A stretch of 64,000 nucleotides of DNA, taken from assembly GCA_024234975.1 (NCBI GenBank), contig JACKNH010000015.1, positions 21,804 to 85,803 on the forward strand, read 5' to 3'. The translations under genes were made by a program, and so were the position numbers. Each line of letters opens with the position of its first letter. Positions within the stretch are counted from its first letter, which is position 1. Below, in pieces: positions 27,757 to 36,171 of this stretch. The stretch is from Gammaproteobacteria bacterium (GTDB taxonomy: Bacteria > Pseudomonadota > Gammaproteobacteria > Ga0077536). The notes under the pieces are model-generated. The model had not been told where the DNA came from and searched no databases. It saw only the letters and a list, made by a program, of their open reading frames with translations.

Positions 27757-28734
27757 ATGAGCAAAGAAATATTGGACAGCCACTCACGGGAGTTCGCCGG
27801 GTTCGCCATGAACGGCTGGCTGAGTCTGACGATAAATATCGCCATTATCCCGGTGGCCGTCGTCTTACTCGCGCAGGCGCAACGCTCGCCAGTCCTCGGC
27901 TTGTTGGCGGTGTTGACGGGGCTGCTCGGGGTATTGATGCTGTTCGGGTATTTCACCTTGCAGCCCAACGAAGCGCGGGTGCTGATCCTGTTCGGCCGCT
28001 ACAAAGGCACGGTCCGGCGCAGCGGGTTTTTCTGGGCCAATCCGTTCTATGCGCGTGTCCGCGGCAAGGTGGCGATCGGCACCGGCAAAGTGCCTGCAGG
28101 GCGCAATGGCAGCACGGTGACGGGCATCCTTTACGATTCCCTCAAGACCAAGCTTTCGCTGCGCATTCACAATTTCAACAGCGACAAGCTCAAGGTGAAC
28201 GACAAGCGCGGCAATCCGATTGAAATCGCCGCGGTGGTGGTCTGGCGCGTGGCCGATACTGCGCAAGCCGCGTTTGACGTGGAAAATTATGATGAATACG
28301 TGCAGGTGCAGAGTGAGTCCGCAATTCGCGGTATCGCCAGCCTGTATGCCTACGATCAGGGTGAGAACGATGAAATCACGCTGCGCGGCGGCGGCGACGA
28401 AGTGGCCGCGGCGTTGAAACATGAATTGGAGGCGCGGCTGGCGCGGGCCGGAGTGGTGGTCGAAGAAGCACGTCTGACACATCTTGCCTACGCGCCTGAA
28501 ATCGCCTCGGCGATGTTGCGCCGTCAGCAGGCCGATGCCGTCATCGCCGCGCGCCGTGTCATTGTCGACGGGGCAGTCAGCATGGTGGATATGGCGCTGC
28601 GGCAGTTGGGTGAGCGTGACATCGTAACGCTGGATGAAGAGCGCAAGGCTGCCATGGTCAGCAATCTCATGGTGGTGCTCTGCGGCACCTCCGAAGCCTC
28701 ACCGGTCATCAACACCGGCACGCTGTATAACTGA
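27757..28734 (+). CDS. SPFH/Band 7 domain membrane protein
   Basis: Inner-membrane scaffold-type protein of 325 residues, with two hydrophobic helices near residues 22-70 and a cytoplasmic or periplasmic SPFH domain (about 70-260) beginning FTLQPNEARVLILFGRYKGTVRRSGFFWANPF. Later come VVWRVADTAQAAFDVENYDEYVQVQ and an alpha-helical region with RRQQADAVIAARRVIVDGAV, characteristic of the family. Start ATG 27757 has a perfect AGGAGGTGA. A small basic-acidic protein starts 2 nt after its stop. SPFH proteins cluster membrane partners or proteases; no NfeD partner is present. Confidence 0.92.
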   Translation: MSKEILDSHSREFAGFAMNGWLSLTINIAIIPVAVVLLAQAQRSPVLGLLAVLTGLLGVLMLFGYFTLQPNEARVLILFGRYKGTVRRSGFFWANPFYARVRGKVAIGTGKVPAGRNGSTVTGILYDSLKTKLSLRIHNFNSDKLKVNDKRGNPIEIAAVVVWRVADTAQAAFDVENYDEYVQVQSESAIRGIASLYAYDQGENDEITLRGGGDEVAAALKHELEARLARAGVVVEEARLTHLAYAPEIASAMLRRQQADAVIAARRVIVDGAVSMVDMALRQLGERDIVTLDEERKAAMVSNLMVVLCGTSEASPVINTGTLYN

Positions 28735-28736
28735 AC

Positions 28737-28907
28737 GTGGCTGAAGACCGTAAATCGTTTCTGTTGCGGCTGCCGCCGGCCCTGTGGAAGGACATCGAAC
28801 AGTGGTCGGCGGACGAGCTGCGCAGCGTCAACGCCCAGATTGAATACGTGCTGCGTGACGCAGTGGCCCGGCGCAAGAAAGGGCAGGACAAAGCCGGCGG
28901 TGGCTGA
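28737..28907 (+). CDS. Arc-like ribbon-helix-helix small protein
   Basis: A 56-residue protein with GTG start two bases after the SPFH stop, so it is probably translated by coupling. The sequence KSFLLRLPPALWKDIEQWS then ELRSVNAQIEYVLRDAVARR reads as one beta strand followed by two helices with the spacing of Arc/MetJ-type DNA-binding proteins: a strand F-L-L-R-L, Pro cap, helix A, then an N-A-Q-I-E-Y-V-L helix B. A charged Lys/Gly tail follows. It could bind the palindrome at 27702-27713 and regulate the operon; that is inference. Confidence 0.75.
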   Translation: MAEDRKSFLLRLPPALWKDIEQWSADELRSVNAQIEYVLRDAVARRKKGQDKAGGG

Positions 28908-29073
28908 GTCGTATCCGCGCTGACCCCGCCCTGCATCTCCACCCCCGTCGCTGCTACCGCCCGTCCTGGCCCGGACCTTCCTTTCATTTCCAACCTTCAG
29001 CGCCCCCCTGACGCCGCAACCTTGCCCTGGATCAATTGACTTCCCTGCGTATTGCTGGAAAATAACCGCGAAT

Positions 29074-29092
29074 GATAATGATTCGTATTAAG
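29074..29092 (+). promoter_or_regulatory. Fur box upstream of the TonB receptor
   Basis: GATAATGATTCGTATTAAG, 14 of 19 matches to the Fur consensus, flanked by further NATWAT-like hexamers (AATGAT before, GAATC after). It lies about 60 nt before the GTG at 29153, so iron-repressed expression is expected. Confidence 0.8.
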
Positions 29093-29152
29093 AATCAGTC
29101 CAATTCGTTCGATACATCCGTGACATAAGGCAACGTCGGCAAGGAGACAGCA

Positions 29153-31429
29153 GTGAGTACAAGGTTCAACGCGCGTCATTTCGCACCCACCCGGCTGGCA
29201 GTTGCATTTGCCGCGGCCGGCATCACCTCAGCGATTCCGGTTGCTCAGGCGGCCGATAGCGATGACGCCCAGGCCGGGCTGCTGGACAGGATCGTAGTGT
29301 CCGCCAGGGCCACCCATGTGGCCGATGTTGCCGGCTCCGTACAGTTCCTCGATGCGCCAGTACTCAAGCAGGCTGCCTATAACGACATCAACCGCATCCT
29401 GCGCCTGGTGCCCGGCGTGAACCTGGTGGAGGAGGACGGCTTCGGCTTGCGGCCGAATATCGGCATCCGCGGCTCGGGCACTGACCGCAACAGCAAGATT
29501 GCGGTGATGGAGGATGGCGTACTGATAGCGCCAGCCCCGTATGCAGCGCCCTCCGCGTACTACTTCCCTCGCGCCAGCCGCATGACGGGTGTCGAAATCA
29601 GCAAAGGTCCGGCGGCGATAAAATACGGCCCGCAAACGGTGGCCGGCGCCTTGAATCTGTTCTCCGCCCCCGTGCCCACGACGGCTCAGCCGCTGGGCGG
29701 CGACGTGGCGATCTACGGTGGCAACTTCGGCACCTGGCGCGGTCACGCGCGTGCCTCAGCGCGCTATGAAACCACCGGACCGGTCGATGTCGGTTTCATG
29801 ATTGAAACACTGCAGGAGCATTCCGACGGCTTCAAGAATCTCGATTCCGGTGGCAGCACCGGTTACCGCATCGAGGACTATGTCGCCAAGCTGCAACTGG
29901 CGAGCAAGGCCGGTGCGCGTTTCGAACAGGTGGCGGAGCTGAAGTTGCAGTATTCCGACGAAACTTCGGACGAAACCTATCTCGGTCTGACGCTGGACGA
30001 TTTCGCCGCGGATCCCTACCGCCGCTATCGCGCCAGCCAGCTCGACCAGATGAATGTCGACCACAAGCTGCTGCAGTTTTCGCATCGAATCGTCTTCAAC
30101 GATGTCGTCGATGTCACCACCATGGCGTACTACACAGAGACCGCGCGCGCCTGGTACAAACTCAATGACGTTGCCAGCGGTGGATCACTTCGCAGCATCG
30201 CCGCGGTGACGATGGACCCGGTCACTTACGCGGAAGGGTATCAGAACCTTGTCGGCGCATCGGGGTATACCAGCGCGGTCGATGCGTTGCGCGTGCGTAA
30301 CAACAATCGCGAATACTACTCGGCCGGTGTGCAGTCCGTGGTCGGGATCAGGCTGGAAGGCGGCGCCAGCGAGCATTTGGTCGAAGCGTCATTCCGTTAT
30401 CACGAAGACGAGGAGGATCGCTTCCAACAGGATGATCGTTACCAGATGGTCGACGGCGCGATGGTCATGACCACCGCCGGTGCGCCCGGCAGCAACGCCA
30501 ATCGCATCGGTGCGGCGCAGGCATGGGCGTTCTACCTGCGTGACACCGTCGACATCGGTCGCTGGACATTGGTGCCGGGCGTCCGTTACGAGACCATTGA
30601 CCTGCGGCGGACGGATTATGCGGCGACTGATCCCGACCGTACGGTCCCGGCATCGGTGCGTGATAACGATGTCGATGTCTGGATTCCAGGTCTCGGCGCA
30701 CGTTATGCGTTGACCGACAGCCTCAGCCTGGTCGGCGGCGTTCACCGCGGCTTTGCCAGCCCGGCGCCTGGTTCGACGGCAGACGCGGAACTGTCATGGA
30801 ACTACGAAGGCGGCATGCGCTATGGCAACGATGCCGTTGCGCTGGAAGTCGTCGGCTACTTCAACGACTTCAGCAACCTGGTCGGAACCTGTACCAATTC
30901 AACCGGCGGCGGCTGCCAGATCGGCGATCAGTATGACGGTGGCAGTGCGCATGTCTGGGGCGTGGAAGTGATGGCGCAATACGATGCCGCGGCTTCCGTC
31001 GGCAGCCCGATCGCGCTGCCGGTGTCGGTGACCTACACCTATACCAAAGGTGAGTTCCGCAGCAGCTTCAACAGTGCGTTCGAAGAGTGGGGTAATGTGA
31101 GCCGCGGCGACGAGATGCCGCACCTGTCGCCGCACCAGCTGACCTTGCGCGCTGGCGCAGAAGCGGAACGTTGGCGCGTCTATGGCACCATGAGCTACGT
31201 TTCCCGATCCCGTGCAGTTGCCGGCAATGGTCCCATTCCGGCCACGCGGAGAATCGACGCACGCACGATCTTCGACGTCTCGGCGGAAGTCGATGTCATC
31301 GATAACGTGAGCGTATTCGGCAGTATCCAGAATCTTACCGACGAGGTGTACAACGTCGCCTGGACGCCAGCCGGCGCGCGGCCGGGGTTGCCACGCACGT
31401 TCACAGGTGGTGTTCGTCTGGCATTTTGA
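29153..31429 (+). CDS. TonB-dependent outer-membrane receptor (FecA-like, iron-regulated)
   Basis: Energised uptake of an iron chelate or similar ligand. 758 residues: signal peptide (cleavage near AQAAD), then plug domain with IVVSARATHVADVAGSVQFL, the TonB box probably near DRIVVSA, RILRLVPGVNLVEEDGFGLRPNIGIRGSG, and EISKGPAAIKYGPQTVAGALNL; the 22-strand barrel follows and ends in the expected aromatic residue (VRLAF). The GTG start is supported by AAGGAGA eight bases upstream. There is no N-terminal STN signalling domain, so it is a plain transporter. The Fur box argues for iron. No siderophore or TonB genes adjoin. Confidence 0.94.
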   Translation: MSTRFNARHFAPTRLAVAFAAAGITSAIPVAQAADSDDAQAGLLDRIVVSARATHVADVAGSVQFLDAPVLKQAAYNDINRILRLVPGVNLVEEDGFGLRPNIGIRGSGTDRNSKIAVMEDGVLIAPAPYAAPSAYYFPRASRMTGVEISKGPAAIKYGPQTVAGALNLFSAPVPTTAQPLGGDVAIYGGNFGTWRGHARASARYETTGPVDVGFMIETLQEHSDGFKNLDSGGSTGYRIEDYVAKLQLASKAGARFEQVAELKLQYSDETSDETYLGLTLDDFAADPYRRYRASQLDQMNVDHKLLQFSHRIVFNDVVDVTTMAYYTETARAWYKLNDVASGGSLRSIAAVTMDPVTYAEGYQNLVGASGYTSAVDALRVRNNNREYYSAGVQSVVGIRLEGGASEHLVEASFRYHEDEEDRFQQDDRYQMVDGAMVMTTAGAPGSNANRIGAAQAWAFYLRDTVDIGRWTLVPGVRYETIDLRRTDYAATDPDRTVPASVRDNDVDVWIPGLGARYALTDSLSLVGGVHRGFASPAPGSTADAELSWNYEGGMRYGNDAVALEVVGYFNDFSNLVGTCTNSTGGGCQIGDQYDGGSAHVWGVEVMAQYDAAASVGSPIALPVSVTYTYTKGEFRSSFNSAFEEWGNVSRGDEMPHLSPHQLTLRAGAEAERWRVYGTMSYVSRSRAVAGNGPIPATRRIDARTIFDVSAEVDVIDNVSVFGSIQNLTDEVYNVAWTPAGARPGLPRTFTGGVRLAF

Positions 31430-31560
31430 GATGCGCGCACCGCTGCGCGCGACAGGTCGCGACCAGCTGGCAGGCATCCGCGCGAAGCAGCGCAGAAGGC
31501 TGTCAACCTGCAAGGTAAAGGCGCGTTGTAGTCATCAATGCTCTATCCCCCCCAGAGCAG

Positions 31561-31606
31561 GCCCCGCCCACCCCAAGGCCGTATCCCCCCCACGGCCGGG
31601 CGGGGC
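31561..31606. terminator. Nested hairpin, bidirectional terminator
   Basis: Outer arms GCCCCGCCC (31561-31569) and GGGCGGGGC (31598-31606) are perfect; inside them GGCCGT (31577-31582) pairs with ACGGCC (31592-31597). It sits between the convergent TonB receptor and the minus-strand oxidoreductase gene. A further GCGCGC hairpin (31433-31450) directly follows the receptor stop. Confidence 0.65.
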
Positions 31607-31623
31607 ACTTCTATCTCTACCGA

Positions 31624-33660
31624 TTAGACACGCCTGATGCGCCCGATGATCGTCGCGTGCTGCAGACCCAGGGATTGCAGCGCTGTGATGCAGGCATCGG
31701 CACTGATTGCGGGAACTACTGCCACCAATGCCCCGGACGCATGCTGGTCATGCAACCAATTCGCATGTGGATGATTCGCCGTGTGGGTTAACCGGGATGT
31801 TTCGTAACCCATGCCATCCAGCCTCTCACCCAACATCAATGCATTGGCCGACCAACCGGCGACCGCCAGTACGGGTAAGCGATCAAGATCGAGTTCAATG
31901 CCCAACGGTGCTGGACACATTTGTTGCAAGTGCCAGGACAGGCCGCGCCGATCGAGATACGCGACCTTTTTGGCGCCATGCAATTTCAATTGTTCGAGAC
32001 CCGATACGACGCTTGCCTGCAGTTGAGTCAGAGCCGCGGCGTATGCACGGCCGTTCACCGCCAACCTTCGCGCATCGGCAAGTGTCGCGCCGGCGCCGAC
32101 CGGGCCGGTGAGGACGATGGCATCACCTTCAAGTATGTCGCGCAACGGTTCGGGTTCGATGATGCCATGCAGGCGAACGCCCACGGCGTACGTCTCGCCC
32201 TGCGCAGTCTCGATACCGCCCAGCGCGATGTGCGTGGCTTCGAATGCTGAATGAATACCGTGCAACAGTTGCGCGATTTCGTCACGCTGATGTTCTTCGG
32301 CCAACGCCGGTAACAGCAGCGAAATATCCGCACGGCCGGTCTGACCCCTCGCGGTGTGCCAGCGATTGGCCCACTGTGTTGCCAGCAGCCTGCCTGCCAG
32401 CCATGGATCGTCCACCCACAGAGCTTGCAGATCAAAAATGCCGTCGGCTGCACGTGACAACTGACGCGCGGATGACTCAACTGCAGCAGCCAACGGCGGC
32501 GGTGTTGTTCCAGCAGCGTCAGGGACGCGATAGCGCTGCATGAACCTGCTGTCTATCCAGTGTTTCCAGCGCCACACCCAATCACCTGCGATGCTGAAAC
32601 GGCCTCGCGTCGCGACGGCATGTTTTTCGCCGGCGCTGAGAATGCTCAGGAAGTTTCGTTGTGGCCGGTAGCGCACGAGGCGTCGATCTTCGGCGGCGGC
32701 GCGCAGGTTGTGCGCCAGTATCGGCCCTTCACGGACTGCGAAGACACCGGCCTTGGGGACCTGCCCGGTATTGAGACTGGCAACGTCCCCCGCGGCAAAC
32801 ACATCGGGATGGGAAACGCTGCGCAAGCGGCTGTCCACTTGTACGAAGCCGCGGCTGTCGGTGGCAAGCCCGGAAGTCGCCAGCCAGGCATGGGCTTTGA
32901 CCGGCGTCGCCCACAGCACGTCATCGAAATGAAATTCGCGGCCGCTGGCATCGGTCAGACGCCCCACGTCTGTTTCGCTGACATCCGCGTCGTTGATGAC
33001 CTGAATATTCTGCCGCGCCAGCCGTGCTTGAAACTGCTGGCGGACAGCGGCGGGGTATCCGCCAAGGATTTCGCTGCCCGCGTTGAGCAACGTCAGTGTG
33101 ACCTTGTCCTCGCGTTGGTTTGCATCATCGCGCGAGAGTGCGTGATCGATTGCCAGAACAAGTTCAACGCCGGCGGCGCCGCCGCCGACGACCGCGAGTC
33201 GGTAGCGGGCATCGCTGGCATCCATGCGGGTTCGAATCGCCTGCCACGCGCCCAACAGATTGGCGACCGGCTTCACGCCAATGCCCCAACGATACTCGCT
33301 GCGCGTTGGAATGACGGGCGTTCCGCCGGTGTTCAACGACAGCAAGTCGTAATGCAATGGCGGTCTATCCGCGAACGAAATGACACGTTCGTTGGCGTCG
33401 ATGGCCGTGACGGTATCCAGCAACAGCCGTGCGCCGGTGTGAGTGGCAAGGCGCAGCAGATCGATATGCGCGGCTTCAAAATCGTAGTGGCCGGCGATGA
33501 GGCCGGGCAACATGCCGGAATAGGGCGCGTAGACTGCGGGATTGATCAATGTGATGCGCAGGGGCGGGGACTTGAGCGCAAACCGACGCAGTACCTCAAC
33601 ATGGCTGTGGCCACCACCGACCAGTACCAGGTGCAATGGCGCAACTTGAGTGGGCGGCAT
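31624..33660 (-). CDS. FAD/NAD(P)H oxidoreductase fused to a degenerate selenophosphate synthetase (SelD-like) domain
   Basis: Two-domain protein of 678 residues. Residues 1 to about 375 are an NDH-2-like pyridine nucleotide oxidoreductase: VLVGGGHSHVEVLRRFA binds FAD, LAVVGGGAAGVELVLAI binds NAD(P)H, and FAAGDVAS is the second FAD motif. About 395-678 aligns with SelD by eye (WVDDPWLAGRLLATQ, GGIETAQGETYAVGVRLHGIIEPEPL, LEGDAIVLTGPVGAG, LDLDRLPVL). Expected SelD motifs are altered: GGHT is GGIE, TKPLGTG is TGPVGAG, DVTGFG is DRRGLS, and the N-terminal Gly-Cys-Gly-x-Lys catalytic segment is absent. Such fusions are known with intact SelD; this one is probably not a selenophosphate synthetase. 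Start ATG 33660 lacks a strong ribosome site. Confidence 0.85.
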   Translation of the reverse strand: MPPTQVAPLHLVLVGGGHSHVEVLRRFALKSPPLRITLINPAVYAPYSGMLPGLIAGHYDFEAAHIDLLRLATHTGARLLLDTVTAIDANERVISFADRPPLHYDLLSLNTGGTPVIPTRSEYRWGIGVKPVANLLGAWQAIRTRMDASDARYRLAVVGGGAAGVELVLAIDHALSRDDANQREDKVTLTLLNAGSEILGGYPAAVRQQFQARLARQNIQVINDADVSETDVGRLTDASGREFHFDDVLWATPVKAHAWLATSGLATDSRGFVQVDSRLRSVSHPDVFAAGDVASLNTGQVPKAGVFAVREGPILAHNLRAAAEDRRLVRYRPQRNFLSILSAGEKHAVATRGRFSIAGDWVWRWKHWIDSRFMQRYRVPDAAGTTPPPLAAAVESSARQLSRAADGIFDLQALWVDDPWLAGRLLATQWANRWHTARGQTGRADISLLLPALAEEHQRDEIAQLLHGIHSAFEATHIALGGIETAQGETYAVGVRLHGIIEPEPLRDILEGDAIVLTGPVGAGATLADARRLAVNGRAYAAALTQLQASVVSGLEQLKLHGAKKVAYLDRRGLSWHLQQMCPAPLGIELDLDRLPVLAVAGWSANALMLGERLDGMGYETSRLTHTANHPHANWLHDQHASGALVAVVPAISADACITALQSLGLQHATIIGRIRRV

Positions 33661-33718
33661 CAGGCCGCGCAACCGCTGACGGCCGCTGCCCGGCTGTCAT
33701 GCCCGGTGCGCAAACGCT

Positions 33719-34954
33719 TCACAAAGTGCCGAAGAACGCGCGCAGTTCACTGGCGACCAGTGCCGGTTCCTCCCACTCGAGGAAATGCCCGCCGACATGC
33801 GTGTCGGTCCAGCGTTGCACGTTGTACAGCCGCTCGCCGAACTCGCGTGGCGCGGGTGGGAACAAGTCCTTATGGCTCATCAACATCCCCACCGGCACCT
33901 CGACCTTGCCCGTGAGGCCGCGGTCGCGAACGAATTCGTAATACATCCGGACCGAAGAATTGATGGTGCCTGTGGCCCAGTAGATCATCAGGTTGGTCAA
34001 CAGATCATCCTTGGAAAAGCGGAATTCGATATCGCCACCGGTATCACCCCAGGCGCGGAACTTCTCGATGATCCACGCGGCAAGTCCGGCGGGAGAATCA
34101 TTCAGCGCCTGTCCCAGTGTCTGCGGTTTCGACATATGCATGCGGGCATAGGCAATCTCGCCTTCAATCGCCGCGGAGGCCTTGATGAAATCCTGCTCCG
34201 CCGCGGTGAACCTGGGCGGCTCACTGACGCCCAGCGCGCCGATGATGCCGCTCAAGTGGACGCCGGCCACCTGCTCGGGATGGGCGAGCGCCATTTGCAC
34301 GCTGGTGTTGGCGCCAAGGTCGCTGCCACGCAAGCCGTAACGTTGATATCCCAGAATGTCGTGCATCAATGTGGTGAGGCGGGCGGCGGTCTGCGGAAAG
34401 CCGACGCCGCGGAAATCGGGCAGCGAAGAGAAGCCGTAACCCGGCAGCGATGCGACCACGACGTGAAACGCCGGTGCGCCGGGTGCACCGTGGTTATCCG
34501 GATCGTTCAACAGTGGCAGCACATCGAGCATCTGCACGAAGCTGCTGGGCCAACCGTGCAGCAACAGCAAAGGCAATGCATCGTCGCGCGCGCTGGGCGC
34601 GTGGATATAGTGGATCCGCAGCCGATCAATTTCGGCCTGGTAGTGCGGAAAGCTGTTCAACCGCGCTTCAACGGCACGCCAGTCAAAGCCATCCGCCCAG
34701 TATGCGAGCAGTTCACGCAGGTAGGCGGTGTCGGTACCGTAGTCCCAACCGCTACCCGGGATCTGGTCCGGCCAGCGGGTGTTGTTGATGCGCTGTTTGA
34801 GATCCCCTATGACTGCATCGGGGATATGGATTGAAAAGGGTTCGCTCATCGTAGTGGTCTCTTGTGCGGCTAGCGGCGCGCCCGACGTGGCGCCGGCCAG
34901 TGCGCCTGCTCTCAGCAGGTTGAACGTGTGCAGATTGAATTCACGTCGCTTCAT
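33719..34954 (-). CDS. Epoxide hydrolase, alpha/beta-hydrolase with N-terminal EHN domain
   Basis: Hydrolyses epoxides to diols. The 411-residue protein has an exported-type N terminus (MKRREFNLHTFNLLRAGALA...LAAQE) resembling a Tat signal, then the EHN domain (IHIPDAVIGDLKQRINNTRWPD), oxyanion HGWP, the nucleophile Asp in LRGSDLGANTS, an NMMIYW-like lid region with tyrosines, and the catalytic His in HVGGHFLEWEEP. A second possible start at MSEPFS would make it cytoplasmic; family members are normally cytoplasmic (about 380 residues), so the export signal is notable. It precedes, on the same strand, the oxidoreductase fusion gene. Confidence 0.92.
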   Translation of the reverse strand: MKRREFNLHTFNLLRAGALAGATSGAPLAAQETTTMSEPFSIHIPDAVIGDLKQRINNTRWPDQIPGSGWDYGTDTAYLRELLAYWADGFDWRAVEARLNSFPHYQAEIDRLRIHYIHAPSARDDALPLLLLHGWPSSFVQMLDVLPLLNDPDNHGAPGAPAFHVVVASLPGYGFSSLPDFRGVGFPQTAARLTTLMHDILGYQRYGLRGSDLGANTSVQMALAHPEQVAGVHLSGIIGALGVSEPPRFTAAEQDFIKASAAIEGEIAYARMHMSKPQTLGQALNDSPAGLAAWIIEKFRAWGDTGGDIEFRFSKDDLLTNLMIYWATGTINSSVRMYYEFVRDRGLTGKVEVPVGMLMSHKDLFPPAPREFGERLYNVQRWTDTHVGGHFLEWEEPALVASELRAFFGTL

Positions 34955-35089
34955 TGAACGGATGTCATGCCGGTTGGTTCACGGTAACAGCGCATGGCCA
35001 GTATAGGCATAACGCGGGCGAAGGCCAGCCGGCTGGCATGGTCGCGGTGCCGCACGACTGATCGTGCGGTGCGTTCCAGGGCCCGTGGA

Positions 35090-36004
35090 TCAAGCGCGCC
35101 GGATGGCCAGCCAGATCCCCAGCATCACCAGCGCTGCGCCGATGATGTGATAGTGGTGCAGCTTTTCGTTCAGAAAGATGACCGCCAATGCGGCGCCGGA
35201 TACCGGAATCAGGTTGCCGAAAATCGATGCCCGATTGGGACCTATGGCCGGCAGAACGTGGTTCCACAGATAAGTGGCGAACAAGGTGGGAAACAACGCC
35301 AGGTAACAGATCGAAATAACCACGCCACCGGACAAGTTGAAAGTAGGCGCGCGACTCATCTCGAACAGACACAACGGTAGCAACAATACCGCCCCGCTCA
35401 ACGCAATGATGAACATCATCACGTCGGCAGTTGGCCGGTAGTCGCGCCGACCCAGTTGCACGGAGTACAAAGACCAGCCGCAAACGGCGCTCAGCATGAT
35501 GAGATCGCCGATGTTGATATCCAGCGTCAGCAAGGTCTGCAGGCTGCCCTTGCAAATCATGATCACGATACCGGTGAATGCGAAAGCGATGCCGAACTTC
35601 TGCTGGCGGCTGAGCCAGGTCCCGGCGATGAGTAAAGCCATGACTGCGGTCACCGCCGGTTGGCTGGCATTCACCAGTACCGCGTTGGTTGCGGAGGTGA
35701 AGTAAACCGCGATGACCGCCAGTGTACTGCCGGCGGTCATGAACGTCGCCAGCAGGAACAGCGACCGGAAATGGCGCCGCACCATCGGCCATTGCTGACG
35801 CAGCCGCGGCCAGACCAGCGGCGACAGCACGAGCAATGCAAGCGACCAACGTAGAAATGACAGCGTCAGCGGTGGCACATCGCCGACAATCGCACGCGTT
35901 ACGACCGGCGGCGTGCCCCAGATGATGTTGCTGAGGGCGGCAAGCAGGTAGGCGGTGCCATGGCCGAGGGGACGGTCGGAATGTGTGGCGTTGCTGTCGG
36001 TCAT
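35090..36004 (-). CDS. EamA/DMT-family transporter
   Basis: Ten-helix inner-membrane transporter of 304 residues made of two EamA repeats (about 18-145 and 160-300). Typical features are GTAYLLAALSNIIWGTPPVVTRA, SFLRWSLALLVL and the internal repeat GWSLYSVQLGRR; the C terminus ends in a basic IRRA. Likely exports amino acids or metabolites; substrate unknown. The intergenic region to the divergent chemoreceptor gene contains a Fur-like box. Confidence 0.92.
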   Translation of the reverse strand: MTDSNATHSDRPLGHGTAYLLAALSNIIWGTPPVVTRAIVGDVPPLTLSFLRWSLALLVLSPLVWPRLRQQWPMVRRHFRSLFLLATFMTAGSTLAVIAVYFTSATNAVLVNASQPAVTAVMALLIAGTWLSRQQKFGIAFAFTGIVIMICKGSLQTLLTLDINIGDLIMLSAVCGWSLYSVQLGRRDYRPTADVMMFIIALSGAVLLLPLCLFEMSRAPTFNLSGGVVISICYLALFPTLFATYLWNHVLPAIGPNRASIFGNLIPVSGAALAVIFLNEKLHHYHIIGAALVMLGIWLAIRRA

Positions 36005-36099
36005 GCGTGGCAGTGCGTTCCGCGGCGCTCCGGGTGAGCAGGCAGCCCGTGCATCGGATGCCCAGGGCGCCGGCAGTCTGGCGCGAACCGGTGGTAACC

Positions 36100-36118
36100 G
36101 TCAAGGATTCTCATTATC
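36100..36118. promoter_or_regulatory. Fur-like box between EamA transporter and chemoreceptor genes
   Basis: GTCAAGGATTCTCATTATC matches the 19-bp Fur consensus at 15 positions, with the right half (CATTATC) intact. It is 54 nt upstream of the chemoreceptor ATG and about 96 nt upstream of the EamA start, so could serve either. Confidence 0.45.
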
Positions 36119-36171
36119 AGTCGATATCCGATGCGGGAACCAATCCTGGACGTTCCCCACCGGAGAAATCA

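Noticed and set aside
31624..33660. Functional selenophosphate synthetase (SelD)
   Set aside because: Key catalytic and ATP-binding motifs are missing or replaced.
32560..33915. 451-codon plus-strand frame over the oxidoreductase-SelD fusion
   Set aside because: Antisense to a gene with intact FAD and NAD(P)H motifs; product has no recognisable domain and low-complexity C terminus.
33785..34834. 349-codon plus-strand frame across the epoxide hydrolase
   Set aside because: Antisense to an intact hydrolase whose catalytic residues are all visible.
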